From positions 1,116,001 to 1,180,000 of the forward strand of contig CP152425.1 of assembly GCA_038960095.1 (NCBI GenBank): a stretch of DNA of 64,000 nucleotides, in the 5' to 3' direction. Position 1 is the stretch's first letter. Each line of letters starts with the position of its first letter. This document shows, piece by piece, positions 47,170 to 57,331 of the stretch. The stretch comes from Symbiodolus clandestinus (GTDB lineage Bacteria > Pseudomonadota > Gammaproteobacteria > Enterobacterales > G038960095). The notes beneath the pieces were generated by a model. It was not told where the DNA came from. It ran no database searches and worked only from the letters and a program-made list of their open reading frames with translations. The position numbers and the translations under genes were made by a program.

Positions 47170-50100
47170 TCAGGTCATATCTTGGACCCGGCTGAGGAGC
47201 GGGACAGGGAGTTGTGGAATAGCGGTAGTGACCCTGCTAGGGCTTAGGGGTGGACTTGCCCCAGAGCCACTGGGTAGGCTAGCCCACTGTTGCTGGAGAC
47301 GATGGATAGCGACTGACTGATTACGGTAGTGATGACAGTGTGCTATAAATCTATCAGCCTGTTTGGGAGTCGCTCGGTTGCCGATGGCCTGATGGACTTG
47401 GTGAAGCACCGGTTTTAAAAGTTTCTCAATTTCCTCAGCTCGGCCTGTATACAGTTGTTGAGCCACTTGTCGTACCAGGGTTACGGTCTCCAGCGGTTGG
47501 GTCGCTAGCGCTAAGCTAACCCCAGACGCTCGGGCGGCCTGTTGCAGGGAGTGATAAAAGTCATCGACCCATTCCCCTGCCTGGGCAGTGGCCTCTTCCC
47601 AGGCAGGGCTGAGAATTACCTGGGATGATTTTGGGTATTTGTTTTTCATCCAGGTCCTCACTCCTAGGTCCAATAACCATAACAGTCCTTGAAAGTGCCC
47701 TGCTGTGTACTCATCGGGCTCGGTAATCGGGTTATATTCCGGTTGTTGGGGGGACGACTCCTGCTTAGGAGGGCTGGATTTCCCGATGGAGAGCAGCCAT
47801 GTGGAGATAGGTTGATAGCCCCGATACACTAGCTGGAGTGCTGGGACGAGCCAGTTTGTCCAAGGCGTTGGCCGGAGAGCCGAAGAGGCCGCCACCAGGA
47901 CCTGCCGTCGCTGATGGTGATGTCGATGACGATGCGGGGGTTCTGATGAGAGGACTTCCGGCAACTTGGCGGGGAGTAGTAGGGTATCTTGCAATGCGTG
48001 CAGGGGAATAATGTCCGGTGACGACAGGTTGCCAAAATAGAGCCGTGTCTGCTTAGGCAGTTGCTCCAGTTGTAAACCATTGACCGATACCCCGCCGTGG
48101 ACTGATGCCAGTTGACTGGCATTAAGCCCCATGGGGAAAGCAATGGCTACGGGACGCTGGTCGGTATCATAAAGTAAGCGGTTACCCGAGATGCGACCCT
48201 CGGTTGCCCCCACAGCATAAAGCCGGCTTCCCGGTCCCACCTGGTAATCTATCTCGTTGAGGGTGATACATTGACCCTCATTATTGGGAAAGCGATGAAT
48301 TTCTAAATGGCCTTGGGGGGATTCCAATAACAGCACCGTGCCTTGGGTTTCACAAGGCAAAGTGGCCAAATAGGCTAACCCCAATTGGATGGACGGATTC
48401 TGTCCCTTCAGCGTCGAGAGAGAGGATTCTGCCCCCTGCAGCCGCAACGACGTGGCAAGGTTAGCTTGAGTGCTGTAATGCTCAACGACTGTGAATGCGG
48501 GCTGCCAGGTTTCTGTAAATCCGATGAGTGTACTCTGGGTTTCTTCTAAGGTTAAGGTGGCGTTTCGTTGGTCGAGTTGGCCCAGAATGCGAAGTTGCTT
48601 GAGCGGGCTGCTATTCCATGGGACTAGCCAGTAACCGGATAACCCGAGTGTGGAGAAGGTTATGTAGACTTTCGTATGGTTATGGATAAGCTGTCGCTTG
48701 AGCGTTTGCAGGAGCGATGGAAATGCTGAGGTCTCTGGGGGAAGCTGGAGTTGGTAGAGTGTAGCTGTCATAGAATTAGACAGCTTAGTATAGCGGATAT
48801 CTGCAGCGTTATCTGCCCGCTTGCCTTGCCAGGAGAGCGTATCTCCGCAGCTGTTCACGGTTAAATCACCGTGGATAGTTAACATAAAGGTCTCTACCCG
48901 ACAATCCAACTCTAGGCGACTGTTGTTATTAACCCCTTGAGCGTGTACTATTTCCACATGCTGGGCTGAGAGTTTTAGATGGGTAATCGCCTGTTGTGAC
49001 GTGAGGATTAAGCGGAGATAGGTTTTATTCCCTAATAGAGTGAAGTTGAAGGTTTGCTCAGCAGCAGACAGGATGATTTTAAAACCGTGGTGATTGAGAA
49101 GGAGTGTGCTCAAGGTGGTATTAACTATTGGATTCTCGAAGAAAACCATCTCCACGTGAGCGGCTTCATCCATTACCTCAAAGGGAGTCGCATAATCGTT
49201 CTGGATGAGGTAACGGCTGGCGATACGATGGGTCTTATCGGCGACACTCAGTTGTGACCGCGCTCTGGGTGGGAAAAGAATCGCATCGGAGTACGCTTTA
49301 TGACCCACTTGTATGGTGATGAGGTACTCTTGGGTATTCAGAGCTGGGGAGTAATTTGGGTTGTGGTTCTGATTCATTTGGTCCCAGATTTGCAGTCCAT
49401 CAGCCCCGATAACCAATCGGCTGTCTCCTTCACGCGGGTCAAAGAAGAAGTATAATGCTCTTTGAGCAGTAGGATTAAAGAAGGTGCGTTTGTCAGCATA
49501 TAGTGCCATGTTCTCTGGAGGATTAATAAGGGTTTTATTAATTTCTACGGGCATGTTTATATTGATTAAAATTGGAATCTCTCTTTTATAATAGTGAGGT
49601 GCAGACATTGATTGATAATGCTGAGTAAGTTGTGACTTTAATTGAGCCTCCATCCTTTCTATCTGTAATTCTCTTTGTTTATTTTGACTGACTGCGCTAG
49701 AAAGACCAATGTTTTCACGCACTGTTGTTTCTAAAGTATAGTTTCCCCAAGGCACTGGAAAGGAGGAGAGGAAGCTGTTACCGCGTTCCCAACTGCCACA
49801 GGCGGCAGTAAATTGTACTGTAGTAGTTACCGGAGTAGCTTGATAGAATCTCTGATGCCAATAAGTTTCCAGTAGGTCATCCCTGACTAGTTTCCAACCA
49901 CTTTGCTCCGGGGCACTACTACTCACTAATGTATTCTTTACCCTAAATATATTAAGCCGTCTAAAGCTGCCTGCTTCAATATATTGATGGCTTCCAACAT
50001 GAGGGAAGGGTTCTTCCGAAGCTTGATGATTTATAGTTTGTTGAATACTCTCTGGTACTTTATTTATAGAGATATTACGCCACTCTCCGGTGTTTAATGC

Positions 50101-51958
50101 AGGCACTTTCGCGATCGTCCAGCCGATGGTGGCGTTCAGGGCAGTCGCCAGCCTCTCTGCGTAATCTAAAGTAATCTGCGCCAGTTCTCTGCTTTGATAG
50201 ATGGCCCGCAGTTCATCCTGATGAAATCCCAGAGAAAAGCCTAATGCCTTCCAGAAGGAGACATTGAGCTGCTCTGCTTGCTTCAGGTTCTCGGCTGAAA
50301 CCCAGAGGGATAGGGCGGTGAAGGCGAGCCATAAGGGACCGGAGGCAGCTCCCAACAAGGGGCTTACCACGATTAAAGCCAGGGTGGTCGATTGGAGGAA
50401 TAACTCAGAGGCCACAACCTGCCGTTCTACGGAATCCGGGGGTAAGGTGGAGAGCTGCTGACTTAACTCCACGATGGAATAGATCGTTAATCCGGTAAAA
50501 ATGGGACTGAGTACTGGGATGCGCTGCAGCATCTTAGCTAGGTTTGTAGCATGGATAGATAGGCTAGAAACGGCGGATATACGCTTGAGGATGAGTAGTG
50601 CATTTTTATGGACATTATTGACGACCGAGGTGCGTAGACAACCCAGCAGCCGGGTCAGCCCATGGTCCCCTGCCATTATTGCAGAAATTTGTATCAGCGG
50701 CGCGGGGTCTCCGCTGTTAGCAAAACGGATTAAGTCAGGTAAGAAGAACAGAGTCTGCTCTCCTCCTCGTTGCCCCATCGACCAGGCCCGTTGCAGCTTG
50801 GGTTGGATTTCACGCCACATTGCCTGGGCAAGTGGTTTTCTAACGGCTGCTGGAAGTTCATTGAAGACCTCGGCGAACTCCTGCTGGAGAGCATTCCAAG
50901 AGAGCTTCGATAAGCGTTGGGAGGTGAGTAGCACCCTCTCATCTTTGAATGACTCCATGACCAATTTATGGTACCTCACTAAGGAGCGCTGCTCCTCCTC
51001 CGGCAGGCCATGCAAATCGCTATTATCGACTGGCCAACCATATTTGCGGACTACAGCATTCAACGCCTGCTGTTCGTCTGCATTGAGAGTAAGCAATACC
51101 TGATGGAGCAATTCTACGTGTAGCCGAATATTTTTGTGGTGTAATCGCAAGAAGTCGGCATGTAGGGCTTCATACGCCACTGGTTTTCTATCGAGGCGGA
51201 TTAACGCTTGGAGCGCTTTGAGGGGAACCCCTTCAATCTGTGACCCTGATTGTAGTAACAGTTTGCTATCGGATAGCGCCTCCAGGGGCTTCTGAAGAGC
51301 CGCCTGGCTTATCTGCTGCAGGGCTTCCTGAGGCAAGTTCTCTTGTAAAGTCCAGACGGTATAGCCCGCTTTCCCCATTCGCCACTGAAAGAAGGCGTTG
51401 ATCCAGGATGTTATTTGCTTCTTCGTTACCTCGGGTGATGCATATAATAGGCGCTGATGATTGAAGTCTGGGCTATAGAGCGCATAGCGCTTACCCTTGC
51501 GCAACAACAGCAAACTGCAACGGCCATTTTCAAATAGCCAACTCTGCTGCGCTCCGGATGGGGGTAAATCTGCCAGTGGCGTCGTGATGGGATTGAATAA
51601 CACTTCTTTAGGGAATTGGATGCGAAATTGCTGCGCTTGTTGGTAGTGGGTACGCAAGATATCAGCTTCACGTGGACTGTGATTCTCCGCCCCCTCACTC
51701 AGAATAGTCCCCACGGCTTGCTGATAATCTATTAGCGCTTCAACCCTCTGTTGGGGATTCTCTCGTCGCCAGGCCACCATCAAGGTGAACAGGCTGTGCT
51801 GATGAGCCGCTTGTATCTGCTCGGGCAAATAGGACGCACTGTCTTCTAATGGTTGGTAGGCTAGCTCTCTCTCGGTTTGTGTTTCTATGCACCCACTGGC
51901 AGCGCGTCGGGTGCGTGAACTTCCCGCCGCGCAGTCGCTTAAACTCAGTACACGGGAT
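47170..51958 (-). CDS. Very large toxin-like protein, 5' end removed by IS3
   Basis: About 1595 codons remain. The real 5' end is lost, because the sequence beyond 51958 is the IS3 copy; the open frame continues 33 residues into IS DNA. Residues about 1-470 are helical. A hydrophobic zone at about residues 480-560 (VLSPIFTGLTIYSIVEL, then TTLALIVVSPLLGAASGPLWL) resembles the pore-forming region of TcdA/TcdB/Mcf-type toxins. A long beta-rich part follows (about 850-1350), then a basic HRHRHHHQRR stretch and a helical end. No catalytic motif was recognised. The toxin assignment is tentative; it could also be a surface or filamentous protein. Convergent with the Rpn remnant. Confidence 0.55.
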
Positions 51959-52010
51959 TGAATCACACTGGTTTTATCGGAGACTCTATTTTTTCCAAAT
52001 GTATGAGAGA

Positions 52011-52355
52011 ATGGAGTTATGGAAACGAAAAAAAAGACCAGCAAAAAATTACTCACCTGAAGTGCGTGAACGAGCCGTTAAGATGGTATTAGAGCATGAG
52101 GCTGATTATGAGAATCGTCGAGCAGCTATCTGCTCTATCGCCGCAAAATTCGGCTGCCATCCTAAAACGTTAGCTCTGTGGTTGCAGCAGATAGAGCGAG
52201 ATCAAAGGTTAAGAGCAGGAGCAACTTCAGAGGAAAAAGCACGTATTAAAGCTCTGGAGCGTGAAAATCGTGAGCTACGTCAAGCCAATGAGATCTTGCG
52301 TAAGGCCAGCGCTTATTTTGCCCAGGCGGAGCTCGACCGCCATCGCCGGTCATGA
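52011..52355 (+). CDS. IS3 OrfA (HTH), copy 1 with altered start
   Basis: Helix-turn-helix protein with RPAKNYSPEVRERAVKMVLEH, GCHPKTLALWLQQ and a C-terminal leucine zipper (KALERENRELRQANEIL). In copy 2 the start is METKKRPAK; here an eighth A shifts that ATG (52019) out of frame, so translation would have to begin at 52011 or 51999 (MELWKRKKRPAK). Ends overlapping orfB as ATGA. Confidence 0.8.
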   Translation: MELWKRKKRPAKNYSPEVRERAVKMVLEHEADYENRRAAICSIAAKFGCHPKTLALWLQQIERDQRLRAGATSEEKARIKALERENRELRQANEILRKASAYFAQAELDRHRRS

Positions 52356-53254
52356 CAGCCTTTATCGATAAGCATCGAGAGGTTTACGGGGTCGAGCCAA
52401 TTTGTAAAGTATTACCGATTGCCCCATCCACCTACTATCTGCATGCCGCCAGAAAAAAGCAGCCGTCGCTGTTACCGGCAAGGCAGGTAAAGGATATCAA
52501 ACTAAGTGAGCAGATCCGCAAAATCTGGGATGCTAATTTTAAAGTCTATGGTGCTGTTAAGATTTGGCATCAACTGAAGCGTGAAGGCATTACGGTAGCC
52601 CGTTGCACCGTGGAACGTCTGATGCGTACCATGGGATTGCAAGGGATAAGACGAGGTAAAGGGGTCAAAACCACATTTTCTAATCAATCTGCTCCCTGCC
52701 CAGATGATTTGGTTAACCGGAATTTCCAGGCTGACCGGCCTAATGCGCTGTGGGTTGCTGATTATACCTTTTGTACGACTTATCAAGGATTTGTTTATAC
52801 AGCCTTTATTATTGATGTTTTTTCCCGCTATATCGTGGGATGGCGAGTCTCTAGCTCGGCCAAAACCGATTTTGTTCTAGATGCGTTAGAACAGGCCCTG
52901 TATGCTCGCCGGCCCTTCAAAGGGGAGCGCTTAATCCATCACAGTGATCGCGGCAGTCAGTATGTCTCTATCCGCTACACCGAACGGATGGTAGAAGCTG
53001 GCATTGAATGCTCTGTAGGTAGTGTTGGCGATTCTTACGATAATGCATTAGCTGAGACTATCAATGGCCTCTATAAATCCGAAGTCATTCATCGCCAATC
53101 CTGGCAAACCCGTGCTCAAGTAGAGATGGCTACCTTGAAATGGGTTGCTTGGTTTAATCAGCAGAGGTTATTGGGACCCATCGGTTACATACCCCCAGTC
53201 GAAGCAGAAATAAGGTATTATCAACAACAAATTGAGCTCGATAAAGCGGCTTGA
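52352..53254 (+). CDS. IS3 OrfB (DDE transposase), copy 1
   Basis: 300-residue integrase-type transposase. HTH_21 region (EVYGVEPICKVL, YGAVKIWHQLKREGI), then the DDE core: VADYTF (first Asp), HHSDRGSQYVS (second Asp) and DSYDNALAETINGLYK (Glu). Usually made as an OrfAB fusion by -1 frameshifting; the overlap here is ATGA. Confidence 0.95.
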   Translation: MTAFIDKHREVYGVEPICKVLPIAPSTYYLHAARKKQPSLLPARQVKDIKLSEQIRKIWDANFKVYGAVKIWHQLKREGITVARCTVERLMRTMGLQGIRRGKGVKTTFSNQSAPCPDDLVNRNFQADRPNALWVADYTFCTTYQGFVYTAFIIDVFSRYIVGWRVSSSAKTDFVLDALEQALYARRPFKGERLIHHSDRGSQYVSIRYTERMVEAGIECSVGSVGDSYDNALAETINGLYKSEVIHRQSWQTRAQVEMATLKWVAWFNQQRLLGPIGYIPPVEAEIRYYQQQIELDKAA

Positions 53255-53293
53255 TTCTAAAAAAACAGTCTCCGACATTCCCGGGGGGATTCA

Positions 53294-54270
53294 ATTCCAG
53301 TTTTTCAATAGCGTCTTCCAGTGTTTCAACCGGCAGGCTGGTGATTAGTTTCCACTCTATGCGTTCCCGTTCTGAAGAGGGAGTTGGTTCATAAGCATGA
53401 ATAACTGTTACTTCCTGGGTTGGATAGTATTTCTGTTTTCCAAGCGGCGGAAGCACTCTGAGGCGGCGAAATTTAACTTCTAGGCATGCCTCGCTATAAC
53501 CACCTTTGGTGTCACATAATTTGATGGTGTGTAATCCTGCAATCTTTTCATGCTCCATTTCATCTTTAACGGTATGTCCCCCATCGCCGACAAGTCGATT
53601 AACGCAGGTTCGGATAAGAAAATGGGTGTTCAGTTCCTGGGCTAAACAGAATAGTTCATAAATATCGCTTTCCCGATCGCCTACCTGCACACATCGACCT
53701 GGGTCCCCCAATAATGCTGTGGATTGCCGCAGATTTTCAAGCCACCGAGAACTCTCTTTTTCCTCAATGGGAACACGGGTGGGGTTAATTTTGCGTTTCA
53801 GGGCGGTGCAGCCCTTAAATTTATCCCGCGTCCAAAATTTAATCGCCGTCAACCCGAGAGGCACTCCTTCAGTCGTTACTGCCAAACTGGAGTGCATTAG
53901 GATGCCACACTGCATGATGGGCTCATTCTTCAAGCTGAAGGACTTGCCTAGGTAACCAATACGTTCAGGATGTTCCCGTCGGAACGAAAAGGTTGTCGTA
54001 TCCTGTAAAACAAGAATTATGCCTTCTGTTGATTTAAAGCGCTGGCTGCTTGCTTCAAAATGGCCACTGAGAACTTCCTGCTCGCTTACCCGCTCATTGG
54101 ACAGGAAACGGTAGGCTGCTTTGGTTTGAGACCAATCTTGGCAGGCCAATGGAATGGCTTGTCCTAAACCTTTCCAGAGTTGTTCTACCAATGCACGGCA
54201 GCGTTTGCCCAAACGTTCATCCCGGAAAGCATCACAGTCAATCTCCTGATCAAACCATGTGTTCTCATTA
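53294..54270 (-). pseudogene. IS4-family (Tn5-like) transposase, 3' end lost
   Basis: Frame from about 54270 reads NTWFDQEIDCDAFRDERLGK then RCRALVEQLWKGLGQ, an IS50/Tn5-like N-terminus with no ATG; TTG or ATT starts are possible. LQDTTTF holds the first catalytic Asp, VGDRESDIYEL the second. The frame is cut at 53294 by IS3 copy 1, removing the Y-R-E-K region with the catalytic Glu, so the enzyme is dead. Lies directly downstream of the MoaD-like gene, in the same frame as its stop. Confidence 0.85.
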
Positions 54271-54284
54271 ATAGTTTTTTTTAA

Positions 54285-54887
54285 TCATACGGTACTAATT
54301 TTTGGTTGTTTATTCCACGGAACTATCTTCCGAGTAAATGTGGGTAATTGCAAGGCTTGTACCACGCTTACTTTTAAATCCACAAAATTTTGGACCATAG
54401 GCAATAAATCAGCCCGGCTAAAAATTCGATTGAGCAAATGCATGTCATCATGTAGTACCGTGCGCAAATTTCGCAGCCGGGCTGCACGCTCTATGTTGAG
54501 TCGTTCACTCAAGTGATGCTGCAAAAAAAAATGTTCTTCTTCCGAGATAAAATTAGAAATCGGTGCCTCTGTATACAGAGCATGTAAATAAAATTCCTGG
54601 ATCTTTTTTTGCGTCCAAATTACCCCCCCGGCAATAGCCATACTAAATACGATCTTATCTCCATCCTTAAATATATGAGAAATATCAAATACCTGCTCAT
54701 TATTGATAAATATTGCTAAAAATCCTTTTGGAATTATTTTAGATTCGACTTCACGAAACAATATATTAAACACTCCATCATTGATCTGTTTAATTCTATA
54801 AAACAATTGCTGTATATCAGAAACATCCAAGAACAATTCATTCTCTTTGACGATTGTTCTTGGCAGATAGATAGTTATTTTAGCCAT
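54285..54887 (-). CDS. MoaD/ThiS-like ubiquitin-fold protein with long C-terminal extension
   Basis: 200 residues. Residues 1-88 match the sulfur-carrier beta-grasp fold: MAKITIYLPRTI opening, a helical SDIQQLFYRIKQI, AIFINNEQV, and FKDGDKIVFSMAIAGG, where GG at 87-88 corresponds to the thiocarboxylate GG of MoaD. In MoaD the protein ends there; here 112 more residues follow, mostly helical and of unknown family. The GG would need cleavage to work as a carrier, as for QbsE or CysO precursors. The ATG is 2 bp after the stop of the DUF6445-like gene, so the two are probably co-translated. The C-terminus may be altered by the adjoining IS4 element. Confidence 0.65.
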   Translation of the reverse strand: MAKITIYLPRTIVKENELFLDVSDIQQLFYRIKQINDGVFNILFREVESKIIPKGFLAIFINNEQVFDISHIFKDGDKIVFSMAIAGGVIWTQKKIQEFYLHALYTEAPISNFISEEEHFFLQHHLSERLNIERAARLRNLRTVLHDDMHLLNRIFSRADLLPMVQNFVDLKVSVVQALQLPTFTRKIVPWNKQPKISTV

Positions 54888-54889
54888 AT

Positions 54890-55333
54890 TTATAGATAAA
54901 TCTCAAAATGTTGGGTTAGCCGTCCATCATTGGCATTCTTACCAAATAGACCCGTAGAAGCATGAAAACAACGGGCCATCAGTACAATCAGTCGATTAAA
55001 TCGCATAGGTAATTCTCCGATCTGCTTCCAATTTGACCAATCACCCAGATAATCATTTATTAGCTTAGTAAAGCGGGGATCTTCAATACTAAGATTGAAT
55101 CGTTTGCTTAAGACAGTGAACCAATGACGACTCATGGCAGTTTCTGAGCTTAACTTGCATTGATATAATCCTATGCCCCCCTGGCAATACTGATTTTGAG
55201 TAAGATAAACAATAGCAGAATAACGTTGGACGTCTTGATGTACGGAGTCTGGACGATTTATTTCATCAGCTTCAATTCTCCTGTCCGAACGGGAGGATAT
55301 CCCCAATGACAGCAGAATCAGACAGTTAGTCAT
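54890..55333 (-). CDS. DUF6445-like oxygenase-fold protein, N-terminally short
   Basis: 147 residues. YSAIVYLTQ, QGGIGLYQ, RFNRLIVL, FHAS and GRLTQHFEI follow the DUF6445 pattern. HQD at 32-34 and His124 in FHAS fit an HxD...H iron site, with Arg138 for 2-oxoglutarate. Full DUF6445 proteins are about 220 residues; the first 25 residues here do not match well and a TAG lies three codons upstream, so the 5' end is probably truncated or frameshifted. Sits directly before the MoaD-like gene. Substrate unknown. Confidence 0.55.
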   Translation of the reverse strand: MTNCLILLSLGISSRSDRRIEADEINRPDSVHQDVQRYSAIVYLTQNQYCQGGIGLYQCKLSSETAMSRHWFTVLSKRFNLSIEDPRFTKLINDYLGDWSNWKQIGELPMRFNRLIVLMARCFHASTGLFGKNANDGRLTQHFEIYL

Positions 55334-55565
55334 TTTAGCCTGCTAGGCAATGCTGTGAATCAATCGGGTCGCTGAGTCTATCAATAATTAATTGATTTTT
55401 AAGGAATAAAAATTTCCTCGCTTCCGGACTTTGAAATTTCTCTGCTCTCTAATTTTGGAGAACATCGGCGCTGAGAGAGCAAAAACTGGGGATGGAAGGG
55501 TAGAGGGGCTTCAGGGTGAGGTCCGGAAAGCTCAGTGGGACGTGCCAATACTCGCGGGATGGGGT

Positions 55566-55594
55566 ATAAAAAAACCCCAGCAGAGATCCGCTGA
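55566..55594 (-). terminator. Intrinsic terminator of ssrA
   Basis: Minus-strand CCTCAGC / GCTGGGG form a 7-bp stem followed by seven T, about 12 bases after the mature tmRNA 3' end. Confidence 0.85.
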
Positions 55595-55605
55595 GGTCAA
55601 AAACT

Positions 55606-55989
55606 TGGTGGAGCTGGCGGGATTTGAACCCGCGTCCGTAAACCCTAACTTCTTAGTACTACATGCTTAGCCTGATCCTTATATTCACCGGTGAACGCCG
55701 ATCGGCAAGCTTTCAGCGGTATAGCTCATTTACTCTAGCGTCTGTCGCCTAAAGCTCGGCTAAGACACGAGTCTGCTAGAATATGACCATCATAAAGCTC
55801 GCTGCCGCAGACAGACATTGAGCAGATGGGCCTTGGCCGCAATTAAGCGGCTAGCAACACCTCATTATCAGTGTTGTAGGCGTGTACGTTGTCGTTTGCA
55901 ACTATCTTTTTGCGGCTTTTTACGAGGCCAACCGCTCCTCGGCATGCACCATGAAGGTCGTAATTTCCGTCGAATCCAGAATCAGCCCC
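55606..55989 (-). ncRNA. ssrA: tmRNA with extended predicted tag
   Basis: 384 nt. Both tRNA-like ends are clear: 5' GGGGCTGATTCTGGATTCGA and 3' GGGTTCAAATCCCGCCAGCT then CCACCA. After AAAAAGATAGTT the resume codon GCA starts GCA-AAC-GAC and the frame runs to TAA as ANDNVHAYNTDNEVLLAA, 18 residues against 10 in E. coli (ANDENYALAA). The first three residues and the C-terminal LAA are kept, but the Glu-Asn-Tyr part that SspB reads in E. coli is changed. smpB lies 100 bp upstream on the same strand, as in E. coli. Confidence 0.97.
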
Positions 55990-55994
55990 TCAAT

Positions 55995-56029
55995 CACTTC
56001 TATTATAGCGGATGATGCTCGCTGTTCAA
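55995..56029 (-). promoter_or_regulatory. Promoter of ssrA
   Basis: Minus-strand TTGAAC (56029-56024), 16-bp spacer and TATAAT (56007-56002). The start would lie about 6 bases before the mature 5' end, consistent with a short 5' leader removed by RNase P. Confidence 0.85.
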
Positions 56030-56089
56030 GCCTGTCTTTTAATTTATTGACTCTGAATGTATGTCGGATGATAGCAGAAATAAGTTGTC

Positions 56090-56563
56090 TTATCGTAATT
56101 TTAATAGCCGTGCTTTGGTAATTGCCCACTCTTTTTCTTTAATAGTATCGCGCTTATCATGTGCCTTTTTACCCTTGGCAACGCCTATGCTAACTTTGCT
56201 CCAGGCACCTTTCCAATAAAGCGAGAGGGCAACCACCGTATAACCTTGTCGGTTGATTTTTCCATACAAGGTATTCAGCTCACGCTGATTCAGTAGTAGC
56301 TTACGGGTTCGAGTCGCATCGCAGATGACATGGGTAGAGGCTAAATGCAGTGGGTTGATGGTACATCCCAGTAACCAAGCTTCTCCTTGCTTAATGATGA
56401 CATAGCTGTCGCTTAAATTAACCTTGCCAGCGCGTAGAGATTTTACTTCCCAGCCTTGGAGGGCTAGGCCAGCTTCTAAGGTCTCTTCAATAAAGTAATC
56501 ATGGCGGGCACGCCGATTTTGAGCAATCGTTCGCGGATGATTCGATTTTTTTGGGGTAGGCAT
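56090..56563 (-). CDS. smpB: SsrA-binding protein SmpB
   Basis: Partner of tmRNA in ribosome rescue. 157 residues (E. coli 160). IAQNRRARHDYFIEETLEAGLALQGWEVKS, GKVNLSDSYV, and the basic tail GKKAHDKRDTIKEKEW are conserved. Divergent from ratA. Confidence 0.97.
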   Translation of the reverse strand: MPTPKKSNHPRTIAQNRRARHDYFIEETLEAGLALQGWEVKSLRAGKVNLSDSYVIIKQGEAWLLGCTINPLHLASTHVICDATRTRKLLLNQRELNTLYGKINRQGYTVVALSLYWKGAWSKVSIGVAKGKKAHDKRDTIKEKEWAITKARLLKLR

Positions 56564-56742
56564 ATGCTATTACCGCGTCTCTTATAATATTAGCCAATGA
56601 TTAGGTACCATCCCTTATGCTTTGGTAAGCGGGTAGTCAGATGTTCGCTTAAAAATATCACTTCTCTCTGGCTACTTGGGGCTGTTAAACTGATCGACAA
56701 TCGCCGCGGTAAGCGGTTGTTATAACTACTTAGAAGTTAGCC

Positions 56743-57174
56743 ATGCCACAAATTCATTGCGCGGTGAATACCAGGCACAGCGTACAGCAAATATATCAGT
56801 TGATCAACGATATTCCTGCTTACCCCCTGTTTGTGCCCGGTTGTCTGGTGGCGCGGGTGCTGGAGCAACAGGTACAGAAGATTACGGCATTAATGGTTAT
56901 TGGCTACGCAGGAGTAGAAAAGACCGTAGTTACGCAAAATCGAGCGATTCTCAATCAGTCGGTTCAGCTGCAGTTAATCACGGGGCCGTTAAAGCGGCTG
57001 TCAGGGGGGTGGTATTTGCATCCGCTGACGCCAGGAAGTTGTCAAGTTAGGTTTGAGTTACAGTTTGAATTACTGAACCTTTGGCTTGATCGTTGGATGG
57101 AACAGGGTGCTAAAATGCTGGCTGATCGCATGGTAGAGGCTTTTGTGCAGCGTGCTAAGGCAATCTATGGCTAA
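56743..57174 (+). CDS. ratA: START-domain protein RatA (coenzyme Q-binding/ribosome association toxin)
   Basis: 143-residue polyketide-cyclase/START-like protein, E. coli RatA 145. QIYQLINDIPAYPLFVPGC, and LINGPLK-like LITGPLKRLSGGWYLHPL, are conserved. In E. coli overexpression blocks 70S association; the mitochondrial homologue Coq10 binds ubiquinone. Its end overlaps the rnfH start by 8 bp. Confidence 0.94.
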   Translation: MPQIHCAVNTRHSVQQIYQLINDIPAYPLFVPGCLVARVLEQQVQKITALMVIGYAGVEKTVVTQNRAILNQSVQLQLITGPLKRLSGGWYLHPLTPGSCQVRFELQFELLNLWLDRWMEQGAKMLADRMVEAFVQRAKAIYG

Positions 57175-57331
57175 TCAAGTTGCTGTTGAGGTAGTTTATA
57201 CCAATGGTTATCAGCAGTGGATTATTCCTTTACAAGTGGCTAACGATAGTACGTTGGCCTGTGTGATCCAGCAATCAGGCATTTTAGCGCTCTGAATCCC
57301 CCCGGGAATGTCGGAGACTGTTTTTTTAGAA

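Larger units (their letters stand above)
51959..53293 (+). mobile_element. IS3-family element, copy 1
   Basis: 1335 bp, ends TGAATC...GATTCA. Terminal inverted repeats share TGAATC-C-C and TCGGAGACT. It has orfA and orfB. Almost identical to copy 2 at 57293 in inverse orientation, except for one extra A in the run at 52028-52035. Flanks are GAT on the left and ATT on the right, so there is no 3-bp target duplication. Left neighbour is the toxin-like gene; right neighbour is an IS4 transposase. Confidence 0.95.

Noticed and set aside
50501..51103. 200-codon plus-strand frame within the toxin-like gene
   Set aside because: Antisense to the long toxin frame; its translation has no recognisable features.
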